A stretch of DNA of 64,000 nt from positions 18,780-82,779 of the forward strand of contig JAJEDY010000033.1 of assembly GCA_022821275.1 (NCBI GenBank), written 5' to 3'. Under the pieces are notes generated by a model, which did no database searches, had not been told where the DNA came from, and saw nothing but the letters and a program-made list of their open reading frames with translations. The position numbers and the translations under genes were made by a program. This DNA comes from Candidatus Latescibacterota bacterium (GTDB taxonomy: Bacteria > Latescibacterota > UBA2968). Shown piece after piece: positions 27,854 through 36,660 of this stretch; within the stretch, counting starts at the first letter, position 1; each line of letters starts with the position of its first letter.

Positions 27854-29626
27854 ATGCAATCTGAATCTGACCGCCGCGACCAGAGTGTGCTTTACGAACC
27901 CAATGAACGGCCTCCAAATACCATTGCTTTCGCACTCGGATTTCAGGCGGCCATGCTCTGTATTGCGGGCATTGTGATCACGCCGGTCATCGTGGTGAGG
28001 GCTGCGGGTGGGGGGGAGCCTTATCTGTCGTGGGCGGTTTTTGGTGCGCTTTTGGTCAGCGGGTTGACCACGGTGTTGCAGGCTGTGCGCGTTGGACGCA
28101 TTGGTGCTGGCTATGTTCTCCTCATGGGCACTTCTGGCGCGTTTATCGCGGTTTGTGTGACAGCACTTGCCAAGGGCGGTCCGGCGATGCTCGCAACTCT
28201 GGTCGTCATCTCGTCGTTGTTCCAATTCGCGCTCTCGACGCGGCTTTCGCTGTTGCGACGAATCATTACGCCAACTGTGGCTGGAACGGTGATCATGTTG
28301 ATCGCGGTGACCGTTATGCCGATCGTCTTTGATATGTTGGCCGATGTGCCCGAAGGTACGCCCTCGGCTGCCGCGCCCGCGTGTGCTATCGCAACCTTGT
28401 TCGTCATCGTGGTGCTCGCGTTGCGGGTTTCGGGTGTATGGCGCCTTTGGGTGCCAATCATCGGGATCGTTGTGGGATGCATTGTCGCTTCGTTTTTTGG
28501 GCTGTACGACATCCAGCGCGTTATCGAAGCTCCCTGGATTGGTTTTCCCGCAGGTGGCGGCTGGCCTGGTTTTGATCTCAGCTTTGGTCCGGTTTTCTGG
28601 TCGCTTCTTCCCGCTTTCATATTTGTGACCCTGGTCGGTGCGATCGAAACAATAGGCGATTCTATCGCCATCCAGAAAGTTTCGTGGCGCACGCCCCGCG
28701 CGCCCGATTTTCGAGCGGTGCAGGGCGCTGTCACCGCAGATGGTGTGGGCAACTTGCTTTCTGGTATTGCGGGGACAGTTCCAAACACGACCTACTCGTC
28801 AAGTGTTTCAATCACAGAACTCACCGGCGTTGCCGCGCGCGGCGTCGGTGTGTGTATTGGCATCGTATTTGTGACGGCGTCCTTTCTGCCCAAGGTGTCG
28901 GCACTACTGCTGGCGATTCCCAATCCCGTGGTCGGGGCTTATGTGACGGTGCTACTGGCACTTCTCTTTGTCGTGGGTATGCGGATCATCGTGCAGGATG
29001 GGGTAGATTATCGCAAGGCGATGATCGCGGGCATCGCATTCTGGATTGGTGTGGGATTTCAGGATCAGGCCATTTTTGCGGAATATCTCGGCGAGTGGTG
29101 GGGGGCACTGCTCGGCAATGGGATGACGGCTGGCGGCCTCACGGCGATTTTTTTGACGCTGTTTATGGAGTTGACAGCACCGCGCCGGCAGCGCGTGGAG
29201 ACCGCGCTCACTGTCGAGGCTTTACCGGAGATTATGGCTTTCCTCGAAAAATTCGCTTCGCGCAGGGGTTGGGATGCCGGGATGACGAATCGTCTCTGTC
29301 TATCTGCCGAAGAAACCCTCCTGATTCTCATTCAGCAAGGGGAGGACGAACAGGCGGAGAAACGCTTGCTTCTAATTGTGCGCAGCGATGGCGGTAATGG
29401 CGCGGAACTCGAGTTTATCGCTTCGACGGGTGAGGGGAATATTGAGGACCGCATGGCCTATCTTAGAGAACAGACAGAAGAGATGCCGATAGAGCATGAA
29501 ATCTCGCTGCGATTGCTTCAGCATTTCACGTCGTCTGTGCGCCACCAGCAATATCACGATGCGGATATTGTAACGGTTCGCGTTGAGTCTCCGGTGGGGG
29601 ATAAAAAACAAAAAGAAGACGAATAA
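27854..29626 (+). CDS. NCS2 xanthine/uracil permease with C-terminal RsbW/HATPase-like domain
   Basis: NCS2 core (ATVVRAAGGGEPYLSWAVFGALLVSGLTTVLQ-type region, GVGNLLSGIAGTVPNTTYSSSVSITELTGVAARGVG); tail LPEIMAFLEKFASRRGWDAGMTNRLCLSAEETLLILIQQGEDEQAEKRLLLIVRS. Confidence 0.83.
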   Translation: MQSESDRRDQSVLYEPNERPPNTIAFALGFQAAMLCIAGIVITPVIVVRAAGGGEPYLSWAVFGALLVSGLTTVLQAVRVGRIGAGYVLLMGTSGAFIAVCVTALAKGGPAMLATLVVISSLFQFALSTRLSLLRRIITPTVAGTVIMLIAVTVMPIVFDMLADVPEGTPSAAAPACAIATLFVIVVLALRVSGVWRLWVPIIGIVVGCIVASFFGLYDIQRVIEAPWIGFPAGGGWPGFDLSFGPVFWSLLPAFIFVTLVGAIETIGDSIAIQKVSWRTPRAPDFRAVQGAVTADGVGNLLSGIAGTVPNTTYSSSVSITELTGVAARGVGVCIGIVFVTASFLPKVSALLLAIPNPVVGAYVTVLLALLFVVGMRIIVQDGVDYRKAMIAGIAFWIGVGFQDQAIFAEYLGEWWGALLGNGMTAGGLTAIFLTLFMELTAPRRQRVETALTVEALPEIMAFLEKFASRRGWDAGMTNRLCLSAEETLLILIQQGEDEQAEKRLLLIVRSDGGNGAELEFIASTGEGNIEDRMAYLREQTEEMPIEHEISLRLLQHFTSSVRHQQYHDADIVTVRVESPVGDKKQKEDE

Positions 29627-29651
29627 TTACCTGAAAATTCAGAGGTCTAAT

Positions 29652-30140
29652 ATGGCGGATTTTAAGACAATGGCCGCAGATGTGGGTGCATTGCTAAAAG
29701 AAAAAGGGCAGACTGTGGCGGTGGCAGAGTCGTCGGCGGGTGGCATCATTTCTGCAGCACTTTTGGCTGTGCCGGGGGCTTCGGCTTATTTCAAGGGCGG
29801 TGGGGTGTGTTATACGGGTGATTCAAAGCAAATATTGATGGCTGTTTCAGATGCGGCAATGGGCGAGGCGAGGGCTGCGACAAAAACGCATGCACTGAAT
29901 CTGGCTCGCGCTGCGCGCGAACGTTTGGGGGCAGATTGGGGTATTGGCGAGACGGGCGCGGCTGGTCCGACGGGAAATCGGTACGGCGATCCGCCCGGCC
30001 ATACGTGTATCGGCGTTGTGGGACCAGATACCGAGCGTGCGATCGCGGCCGCGACGGGTAGCGAGAGCCGGGGTGAGAATATGGAGGTGTTTGCCCGCGA
30101 AGCATTGGACCTGCTGGCCGAATGTTTGCAGCGGGATTGA
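29652..30140 (+). CDS. CinA C-terminal-domain (PncC-like) protein
   Basis: VGALLKEKGQTVAVAESSAGGIISAALLAVPGASAYFKGGGVCY, GETGAAGPTG. Confidence 0.8.
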   Translation: MADFKTMAADVGALLKEKGQTVAVAESSAGGIISAALLAVPGASAYFKGGGVCYTGDSKQILMAVSDAAMGEARAATKTHALNLARAARERLGADWGIGETGAAGPTGNRYGDPPGHTCIGVVGPDTERAIAAATGSESRGENMEVFAREALDLLAECLQRD

Positions 30141-30154
30141 CCAAGGAGGAGGGT

Positions 30155-31408
30155 ATGGCAGAGTTAGCGCTGTTGGGTGGCGAGCGTGAGGTTAAAGAAA
30201 AGGATGATATTTCATGGCCGATGTACGATGCGGCCGAAAGAGATGCGCTTATTGAGGTGCTGGAGAGCCGGGCTTGGTACAATTCCTCGAAGTGCCAGGA
30301 GTTTGAAGAGACGTTTGCGGCATTTCAAGATGCGAAATACGGGATCGCGTGTACGGGCGGCACTGTGGCTCTGGAGATGATTTGTCGCGGGGCGGGTATT
30401 GGTGTAGGCGATGAGGTGATTACGAGTGCATATACGTTTATCGGTACGTGTTCGGGGATTCTAAAAGCAGGTGCTACGGTTGTTTTTTGCGATATAGATC
30501 CAGATACCAATAATCTCGATGTGGCGGAGGTCGAGAGCCTTATTACAGATCGCACGAAGGGGATTATGCCGGTGCATTTTGGCGGGTTGGCGTGTGATCT
30601 CCAGCGGTTGTTGGATATTGCCGAGCGTCACAATCTGGTGGTTTTAGAAGATGCGGCGCACGGATGGGGATCGACTTATCGGGATCGCGGGCTGGGCAGT
30701 TGGGGACTGGCTTCGGGATTTTCTTTTCAGCAGAGCAAAAATATGACGGGTGGCGATGGGGGCATTGCCCTGACCAATGACGAGGCAGTTGCCGATGCGA
30801 TTGGTTGTGCGACCAATGTCGGGCGGTCGCGGTATGGTCGTACGGAGGAATCTCGACAATGGGGGGGGAACCATCGGATGACGGAGTTTGTCGCTGCGGT
30901 CCTATTGTGCCAGTTGAAGCGCATTCCCGAGCATACGGAGATCCGCGAGCAAAATGGGGCGATGTTGACGCGCACGTTGTCGGAAGTTGAGGGTATTGAG
31001 CCGATTCACCGGTTGGAAGATGCAACCCGCGTCAACTGGCATGTGTATGGTGCGAGGTATTTATCCGAGGCGTTTGAGGGGGTTTCCCGCGATGCATTTG
31101 TCAGGGCAATGCGCGCTGAAGGGGTACCGGTGAGTACGGGATACGAGGTGCCGGTTTACAAGCATCCGGTTTTTCAAGAGGATTGGAAAGCCCGCGATTA
31201 CACGCCTTTTGCGTGGACAGATGCGGCGCAGGATTATCGCTCGTTGCATTTGCCAAAGGTCGAGCAGTATTGCCAGGAACGGCTGTCGATAAGCCAGAGG
31301 GCTTTGCTGGCTTCTGAAACGCGGATGCGGGATATGTCGCGCGCATTTGTCAAGGTGCGCGAGAACGCAGATAAGCTTCGGGATTGGGAGAGAAGTAATC
31401 ACAGATAG
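30155..31408 (+). CDS. DegT/DnrJ/EryC1/StrS family aminotransferase
   Basis: VITSAYTFIGTCSGILKAGATVVFCDID, LEDAAHGWGSTY, FSFQQSKNMTGGDGGIALTND. Confidence 0.9.
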   Translation: MAELALLGGEREVKEKDDISWPMYDAAERDALIEVLESRAWYNSSKCQEFEETFAAFQDAKYGIACTGGTVALEMICRGAGIGVGDEVITSAYTFIGTCSGILKAGATVVFCDIDPDTNNLDVAEVESLITDRTKGIMPVHFGGLACDLQRLLDIAERHNLVVLEDAAHGWGSTYRDRGLGSWGLASGFSFQQSKNMTGGDGGIALTNDEAVADAIGCATNVGRSRYGRTEESRQWGGNHRMTEFVAAVLLCQLKRIPEHTEIREQNGAMLTRTLSEVEGIEPIHRLEDATRVNWHVYGARYLSEAFEGVSRDAFVRAMRAEGVPVSTGYEVPVYKHPVFQEDWKARDYTPFAWTDAAQDYRSLHLPKVEQYCQERLSISQRALLASETRMRDMSRAFVKVRENADKLRDWERSNHR

Positions 31409-31419
31409 AGGAGAAGATC

Positions 31420-32139
31420 ATGTTTGAAAATGCAATTGGACTAAAACAGAAATACCGCAATGGTGAACGCATTCTTGGTGTGTCTATGGCACCGAATACG
31501 CCGCCGGATCGATTTGATCAGATTATGGATAAAGATGATTACGATTTCGTGTCTATTGACAGTCAGCATACGCCGTTGAGCGAAGAGCGCATTGCGGCGT
31601 TTTGCGATATGGCTGCCGAGCGAGATGTGTTTGTGCAGTTTCGAATTAAACACACGCGCAATGCCTATTTGATTGGCAATTATCTCGATTTGGGTCCGTG
31701 TGGGATCGAGATTCCGCAGACCGAGTTGGAAGAGACGGTTGATGATGCGTTGCACTATTTTTATTATCCGCCGGCTGGAGGGCGCAGTTTTGGCGGGGGA
31801 CATCGGCGAGGCGCGGAAGGTAAAGAGGCAGAGGAGTACGCGGATTGGTGGAATAGCTTTGGGGTTTTGTGGTTGCAGATTGAGTCGGTAGAGGCCGCGA
31901 CGTGCGGGCATTTGCTCGCGAAGGCGGGTGTGGATTGTTTGTCGATGGGTCCGACGGATTTGTCTATGAGCATTAAGGCACATCCGCAACACTGGTTGAA
32001 ATCTGTGGATGATACGATCGCGTATTTGTGCAGGTCTTTGGAAGGGACTGGCGTGGCGGTCTGTCATCGCAACCGCACACCGGATACGCGTGAGAAATAC
32101 GCCGATATGGGGGTGACGGTTTTTTTGGAGAGTGCTTAA
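31420..32139 (+). CDS. HpcH/HpaI-type aldolase
   Basis: DYDFVSIDSQHTPLS, CGIEIPQTELEETVDDALHYFYYPPAGGRSFGG, VDCLSMGPTDLSMS. Confidence 0.87.
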   Translation: MFENAIGLKQKYRNGERILGVSMAPNTPPDRFDQIMDKDDYDFVSIDSQHTPLSEERIAAFCDMAAERDVFVQFRIKHTRNAYLIGNYLDLGPCGIEIPQTELEETVDDALHYFYYPPAGGRSFGGGHRRGAEGKEAEEYADWWNSFGVLWLQIESVEAATCGHLLAKAGVDCLSMGPTDLSMSIKAHPQHWLKSVDDTIAYLCRSLEGTGVAVCHRNRTPDTREKYADMGVTVFLESA

Positions 32140-32140
32140 A

Positions 32141-32236
32141 GAAGTGTGAAGTAGGAAGTGTGAAGGGTGAAGAAGCATCCGCCCTGAGGTAGTTGGATGG
32201 GGCCTTCTTACTTCTCACTTCTTACTTCTTACTTTT
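32141..32236. repeat. Imperfect inverted low-complexity repeat (GAAGTGTGAAGTAGGAAGTGTGAAG ... CTTCTTACTTCTCACTTCTTACTTCTTAC)
   Basis: Purine-rich left arm 32141-32174 and near-complementary right arm 32203-32236 upstream of the beta-helix gene. Confidence 0.7.
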
Positions 32237-32251
32237 TAGGAGGGTGATGTT

Positions 32252-33484
32252 ATGCCTGCTATGCCAGCGAGAGAGATTCCATTGCCCGATGCGCCGCGAG
32301 ATGAGGTGAATGCTGCGGATTTTTTTGATCGGGAATCTATGACCTGTGGGTTGGAAGAAGCGGTTGCATCGTTGCCAGAGAGCGGTGGTAGGGTACGTGT
32401 TCCTTCGGGTACGTATCTTTTGCGCAAGACGCTTTACGTGCCCAGTCGGGTGAGTCTGATCGGCGATGGGCCAGCGACGGTGTTGCGGATTCGGCCTTTG
32501 CAGGTGGCTTATCTGTCAAAAGATATTCGCAAAGGTGGTCGGGTGCTGACCTGTAAGACTGAGCTGCCTTTTCGCGTGGGTGAGGGGATTGGGGTTTGCG
32601 ACGATAAGCACAGGGGATGGTGGGGCACGCACGGGGAGGTCGAGCGGGTTGTGGGCAATCGCGTGTGGATGAGTGTGCCGTTTAATCGCCGATTGTTGGT
32701 GCGCGACAATGCCCGGGTAGTGAATCTGTTTCCCTGTATATGGTCAGAGGGTGAGACGGATATTGAGATACGAGATTTGACGATTAAGGGTCCCGACGAT
32801 TACGAGGGTGATTGGTGGGATTTTACGTATTCGGCGGTGCATATTGTGGGCTGTGAGCGCGTGCGCGTTCTGAATTGTTCGGTGTTTGGATGGCCCAGCG
32901 ATGGGTTTGGGATTCAGCGCGGTTGCGATGCCCAGGTGGCGCATTGTCAGGCTCACGGGTGTCGCGGGCATGGGTTTCATCCCGGAACGGGGTTGGGGCG
33001 CAGTGTGTGGTCGCACAATATCGGGAAGGGAAATGGGGGCGATGGGTATTATTTTTGCGCGCGGGTGCATCATTCGGTGTGCAGCGATAGCGTGTTTTCC
33101 GAAAATGGACAACACGGGATTGGCGGTGTGGCAAATGGCGGGGATCACCACAATATTGTGAGTAATAATGTGTGTTCGTACAATGGGATGTGCGGGATAG
33201 ATGCCAATAGAGGGGATGAGCAGGTGATTACGGGGAATTTGTTGCTGAGCAATTCCCGGGCGAAAAAGGGAGAATACCCCGGTATCCGCGTGCAGGATTT
33301 GACCCATTCGATTATGCAGGGCAATCGGTGTGCAGACGATCAGGAAAAGCCGACGCAGTTGAAGGGTATTGAGGAGAGTGGTGAGAGCGACTATAATTTG
33401 ATTAGCGGTAATTTGTGTGTGGGAATGGATAAGGCTGTTGCTGTTGTGGGGAGAAATAGCCGGGCAGAGGGGAATTTGGTTTGA
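32252..33484 (+). CDS. Right-handed parallel beta-helix protein (pectate-lyase-3/NosD-like)
   Basis: VPSGTYLLRKTLYVPSRVSLIGDGPATVLRI followed by repeated N/H-rich rungs (NVCSYNGMCGIDANRGDEQVITGNLLLSNSR). Confidence 0.82.
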   Translation: MPAMPAREIPLPDAPRDEVNAADFFDRESMTCGLEEAVASLPESGGRVRVPSGTYLLRKTLYVPSRVSLIGDGPATVLRIRPLQVAYLSKDIRKGGRVLTCKTELPFRVGEGIGVCDDKHRGWWGTHGEVERVVGNRVWMSVPFNRRLLVRDNARVVNLFPCIWSEGETDIEIRDLTIKGPDDYEGDWWDFTYSAVHIVGCERVRVLNCSVFGWPSDGFGIQRGCDAQVAHCQAHGCRGHGFHPGTGLGRSVWSHNIGKGNGGDGYYFCARVHHSVCSDSVFSENGQHGIGGVANGGDHHNIVSNNVCSYNGMCGIDANRGDEQVITGNLLLSNSRAKKGEYPGIRVQDLTHSIMQGNRCADDQEKPTQLKGIEESGESDYNLISGNLCVGMDKAVAVVGRNSRAEGNLV

Positions 33485-33485
33485 T

Positions 33486-33541
33486 CCGCAGATGAACGCA
33501 GATAAACGCAGATGTGTAGGGGCGAGGCATGCCTCGCCCTG
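33486..33541. repeat. Composite repeat: 3x CGCAGATRAA-type units plus 20-bp palindrome GGGCGAGGCATGCCTCGCCC
   Basis: ccgcagatgaacgcagataaacgcagatgtgtaggggcgaggcatgcctcgccctg. Confidence 0.9.
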
Positions 33542-33586
33542 ATCTGGAGAACGTCGTGTGATGGATGTTTTTTCAGGAGATGAATC

Positions 33587-34375
33587 ATGCTAACAGAAGA
33601 GCAGGTGGCGGAGTTTCACGAAAATGGGTTTTTGAATGGGGGGCATGTGCTGGACGACGCACAGGTCGAGGTGTTGCGCGAGGAATTGTACCGGGTGATT
33701 GAGAGTAAAGACCGCGATGATGTGTCGCAGCCGGTTTTGTTGCGCAATTTGGGCGGTAATGATTCGGCGCCGGTCTGGCAGATTGTGAATATCTGGGAGG
33801 CGAGCGAGGCGTTTAAGAATTTGATGTATTCAGAGAAGATTGTAGAGGAGATGGCGCAGTTGACCGGGGCGACGGAGTTGCGTATCTGGCACGATCAGAT
33901 TCAGTACAAGCCCGCTGAAATTGGGGGGACGACCGGATGGCATCAGGACGCGCCGCTGTGGCCGATTATTCGACCGATGACAGAGGTGAGCGCGTGGGTG
34001 GCATTGGACGATGTGGATGTGGAGAATGGGTGTATGAGTATGGTGCCGGGTTCGCACAAGTGGGGCAATCAGATTGCGTTTGTGCGGGCGGTAAAGGATT
34101 TTAACGCCATGCCGCCGGAGTTTGAAGGCCAACGCATATCGGTGGTGCGCCGACCGGTGAAAAAGGGCGAGGTGCATTATCACCACGCTCTGACCTGGCA
34201 CGGTTCGCACGACAATCGCAGCAAGCGACCCCGACGCGCGATTGCGATTCACTATATGACGCAGGATACGTATTACGATGCGAGTGGCAATCACGTGATG
34301 AAGGAATTTGTAACCGTGGAAGATGGCGAGATTTTGCGGGGGGAACACTTTCCAACGGTGTGGAGGTCTGAGTAG
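33587..34375 (+). CDS. Phytanoyl-CoA dioxygenase family protein
   Basis: GWHQDAPLWPIIRPMTEVSAWVALDDVDVENGCMSMVPGSHKWG, VHYHHALTWHGSHDNRSKRPRRAIAIHYM. Confidence 0.9.
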   Translation: MLTEEQVAEFHENGFLNGGHVLDDAQVEVLREELYRVIESKDRDDVSQPVLLRNLGGNDSAPVWQIVNIWEASEAFKNLMYSEKIVEEMAQLTGATELRIWHDQIQYKPAEIGGTTGWHQDAPLWPIIRPMTEVSAWVALDDVDVENGCMSMVPGSHKWGNQIAFVRAVKDFNAMPPEFEGQRISVVRRPVKKGEVHYHHALTWHGSHDNRSKRPRRAIAIHYMTQDTYYDASGNHVMKEFVTVEDGEILRGEHFPTVWRSE

Positions 34376-34379
34376 ATAA

Positions 34380-34859
34380 CTACACTTTGCGGTCTTTCAA
34401 CGGCATTGCGTAGTGGATTTGTCGAGCGACTGCGGTAAAGCCCGAGCGCGGATAAAAGTTCTGTCCAACGGGATTCTGGTCGAGGGTTTCGATTTTTGCC
34501 ACGGCCATTTCCTGTTCTTCAAAATAGTCAAAGGCGGCTGTCATCAATGCTTTGCCGATTCCCTGGCCCTGGTATTCGGGCAAGACGGCGAGGTTGGGTA
34601 TGCCGCCTATTTTGCTTTCATGGTCGATGCGCGTGGTGATGTAGGCCGCGACTTTGCCGTTGTCTTCCCAAACGAAGATGCCATCGGCATTGGCGGCGAC
34701 GTCCGCGTCTATGTGTTTGGCTTTGCGTGCTCTCCAATCTGTGTCGGCAAATTGACCGAAGTTTTTTTCGATATTCTGGTCAATCGATACCCCATCAAAG
34801 CAGATGACGGTGATTTTTTTGAGGGCGTCGAGGTCTTCGGGGCGGTATTTTCGGATCAT
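34380..34859 (-). CDS. GNAT family N-acetyltransferase
   Basis: MIRKYRPEDLDALKKI, IGGIPNLAVLPEYQGQGIGKALMTAAFDYFEEQ. Confidence 0.88.
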   Translation of the reverse strand: MIRKYRPEDLDALKKITVICFDGVSIDQNIEKNFGQFADTDWRARKAKHIDADVAANADGIFVWEDNGKVAAYITTRIDHESKIGGIPNLAVLPEYQGQGIGKALMTAAFDYFEEQEMAVAKIETLDQNPVGQNFYPRSGFTAVARQIHYAMPLKDRKV

Positions 34860-34872
34860 TGGGATAAGTCCT

Positions 34873-34992
34873 TTATGCACCTATGCGGACGAGGGCCAGT
34901 GTGAGAAAGATAATGCCGATCACACAGATCCATGTGACGATGAAGCCTATGACTGTTTCTTTGGATGGTTTTCGAATTTCAAGGCCAAACAC
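34873..34992 (-). CDS. 39 aa single-TM protein, GTG start, between symporter and GNAT genes
   Basis: VFGLEIRKPSKETVIGFIVTWICVIGIIFLTLALVRIGA with GAGGAGG just upstream; missed by ORF track because of length. Confidence 0.6.
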   Translation of the reverse strand: MFGLEIRKPSKETVIGFIVTWICVIGIIFLTLALVRIGA

Positions 34993-35106
34993 GATAGCCT
35001 CCTCGGGAATTAGTTGGGCGATAGTTCTAAGATGCCAAAACTGTTTTTGGGAATCAAGAGATTATTGCAGGCACCAGACCATTCGCGGATCGCGACTTTT
35101 TTGTTT

Positions 35107-36648
35107 TTACTCCATAACGACTTTTATGCCCGCTTCGCGCAATTTGTGCTCTTGTCCAACGGGTGTGTGGAGCAAGGTGTAAAAGCGGTCGAGTCGCTCT
35201 TTGTCTTGCGGTTTGGTGAGTTTGCTTACGATGATGAGTGCGGCAAAGCCACCGGCGATGTAGAGCACGTAGCGATAGGGCAATTCCCAGTTGAGACCGC
35301 CAATGTAGATGCCCAGGCTTTCCAAATTGATGATTGTTTGACCAGATATGGCGAATAAGAATGCCGAGACGATCAGGCCCGCCCAGGCACCGGGCGCATT
35401 GCACCTGCGCCAGAGTATTCCCCCCCAGAATGCAATTCCGAAGAATGCCACGAGCGACCAGGAGAGGCGAATGATTGCGACGACAGAGGTGAAATAGAGC
35501 GCGATGATGATGCCGAATACGACCAGTATGAGGGCGACGATGCGACCTGTGGTGAGGTAGTGTTTGTCGTCGGCTTCGGGTTTGAAGAGGGGTTTGTAAA
35601 AGTTTTCGACAAAGAGGGCGGCGCCATCGACCATGAATGAGTCGCAGGTGGACATGACCGCGGCGATCATCGAGGCGAGCATGATGCCGACGAGACCGAT
35701 GGGCAAGAGGTCGCGCGAGGCCAGCCCAAAGGCGTGTTCGGGGTCGTCGATGTTGGGATAAAGGGCAATGCAGGCTACGCCGGTAAATGCCCAGGCCACG
35801 GTGCAGAGGCGTTTGATCATGTTGCCGTAGGTGAATCCCACGCGGGCTTCGCGTTCGGTTTTGCCCGCACCGCCAATTTCCATGTGGTGGGGTTGGGCAA
35901 TGATGCCGACGAGGGCGTTGATGACGACCATGACGATGAAGAAGGGCGTGATGCGGTCGTATCCGGGCGGGGGATCGCCGGGGGCTTCGAGGCTAAATTT
36001 TTCAATAGGCACTTGCTGGTGAAGGCCGGTGAAGCCGCCGACGCCGTCGATGACAAAGGGTACGAGGAGAAAAGAGAGGACGATGATGAAGATGCCCTGG
36101 ATAAAGTCGGTGATGATGGCTGCGGGCAGGCCGCCTAATAGACCATAGGAGAGGAAGAGGACGGTCATGACACCGATGGCGATTTCGGGAGAGATCGCGC
36201 CGCCGGTCATGGCACTGGCTGTTTTGCCCGTGCCCAGGAGCATGATGCCTATTTGTATGGCAAAGTAGAGCAGGCCATAGAGGGCGTAGAAATAACCGAG
36301 CGAGTTGCTGAATCGGTCTTCAAAGAAGTCCGCTATGGTGAGGTAGCGCAGTCTCCGCCATATTGGCGCGATGAGCCAGTAGAAGGGGGTGGCAAATAAA
36401 TAGAGCCATTGATACCATATCCCCGCCATGCCCAATTTGTAGGAGGCGCCTGCTACGGTGACGGCCTGGTCGGTGTGGGTGCCGGTGCCAAAGGCGTGCA
36501 TGATCATAAATGTTTTGCCAAAGCTGCGCCCACCCATAAAATAGTCGCCCGTATTTTTGATTTTGCGGGCGACCCATAGGCCGGCAATCATGATGCCGAT
36601 TAAATAGATGGCGAGCGTGGCAAAGTCCAGCAGGTGTAGTCCAAGCAT
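35107..36648 (-). CDS. Sodium:solute symporter (SSS) family transporter
   Basis: YFMGGRSFGKTFMIMHAFGTGTHTDQAVTVAGASYKLGMAGIWYQWLYLFATPFYWLIAPIWRRLRYLTIADFFEDRF. Confidence 0.9.
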   Translation of the reverse strand: MLGLHLLDFATLAIYLIGIMIAGLWVARKIKNTGDYFMGGRSFGKTFMIMHAFGTGTHTDQAVTVAGASYKLGMAGIWYQWLYLFATPFYWLIAPIWRRLRYLTIADFFEDRFSNSLGYFYALYGLLYFAIQIGIMLLGTGKTASAMTGGAISPEIAIGVMTVLFLSYGLLGGLPAAIITDFIQGIFIIVLSFLLVPFVIDGVGGFTGLHQQVPIEKFSLEAPGDPPPGYDRITPFFIVMVVINALVGIIAQPHHMEIGGAGKTEREARVGFTYGNMIKRLCTVAWAFTGVACIALYPNIDDPEHAFGLASRDLLPIGLVGIMLASMIAAVMSTCDSFMVDGAALFVENFYKPLFKPEADDKHYLTTGRIVALILVVFGIIIALYFTSVVAIIRLSWSLVAFFGIAFWGGILWRRCNAPGAWAGLIVSAFLFAISGQTIINLESLGIYIGGLNWELPYRYVLYIAGGFAALIIVSKLTKPQDKERLDRFYTLLHTPVGQEHKLREAGIKVVME

Positions 36649-36660
36649 AAATCTCCTTTT

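Noticed and set aside
34990-35106. CGCGGATCGCG palindrome with T-run as a terminator of the symporter
   Set aside because: T-run lies on the plus strand whereas the flanking genes are transcribed on the minus strand
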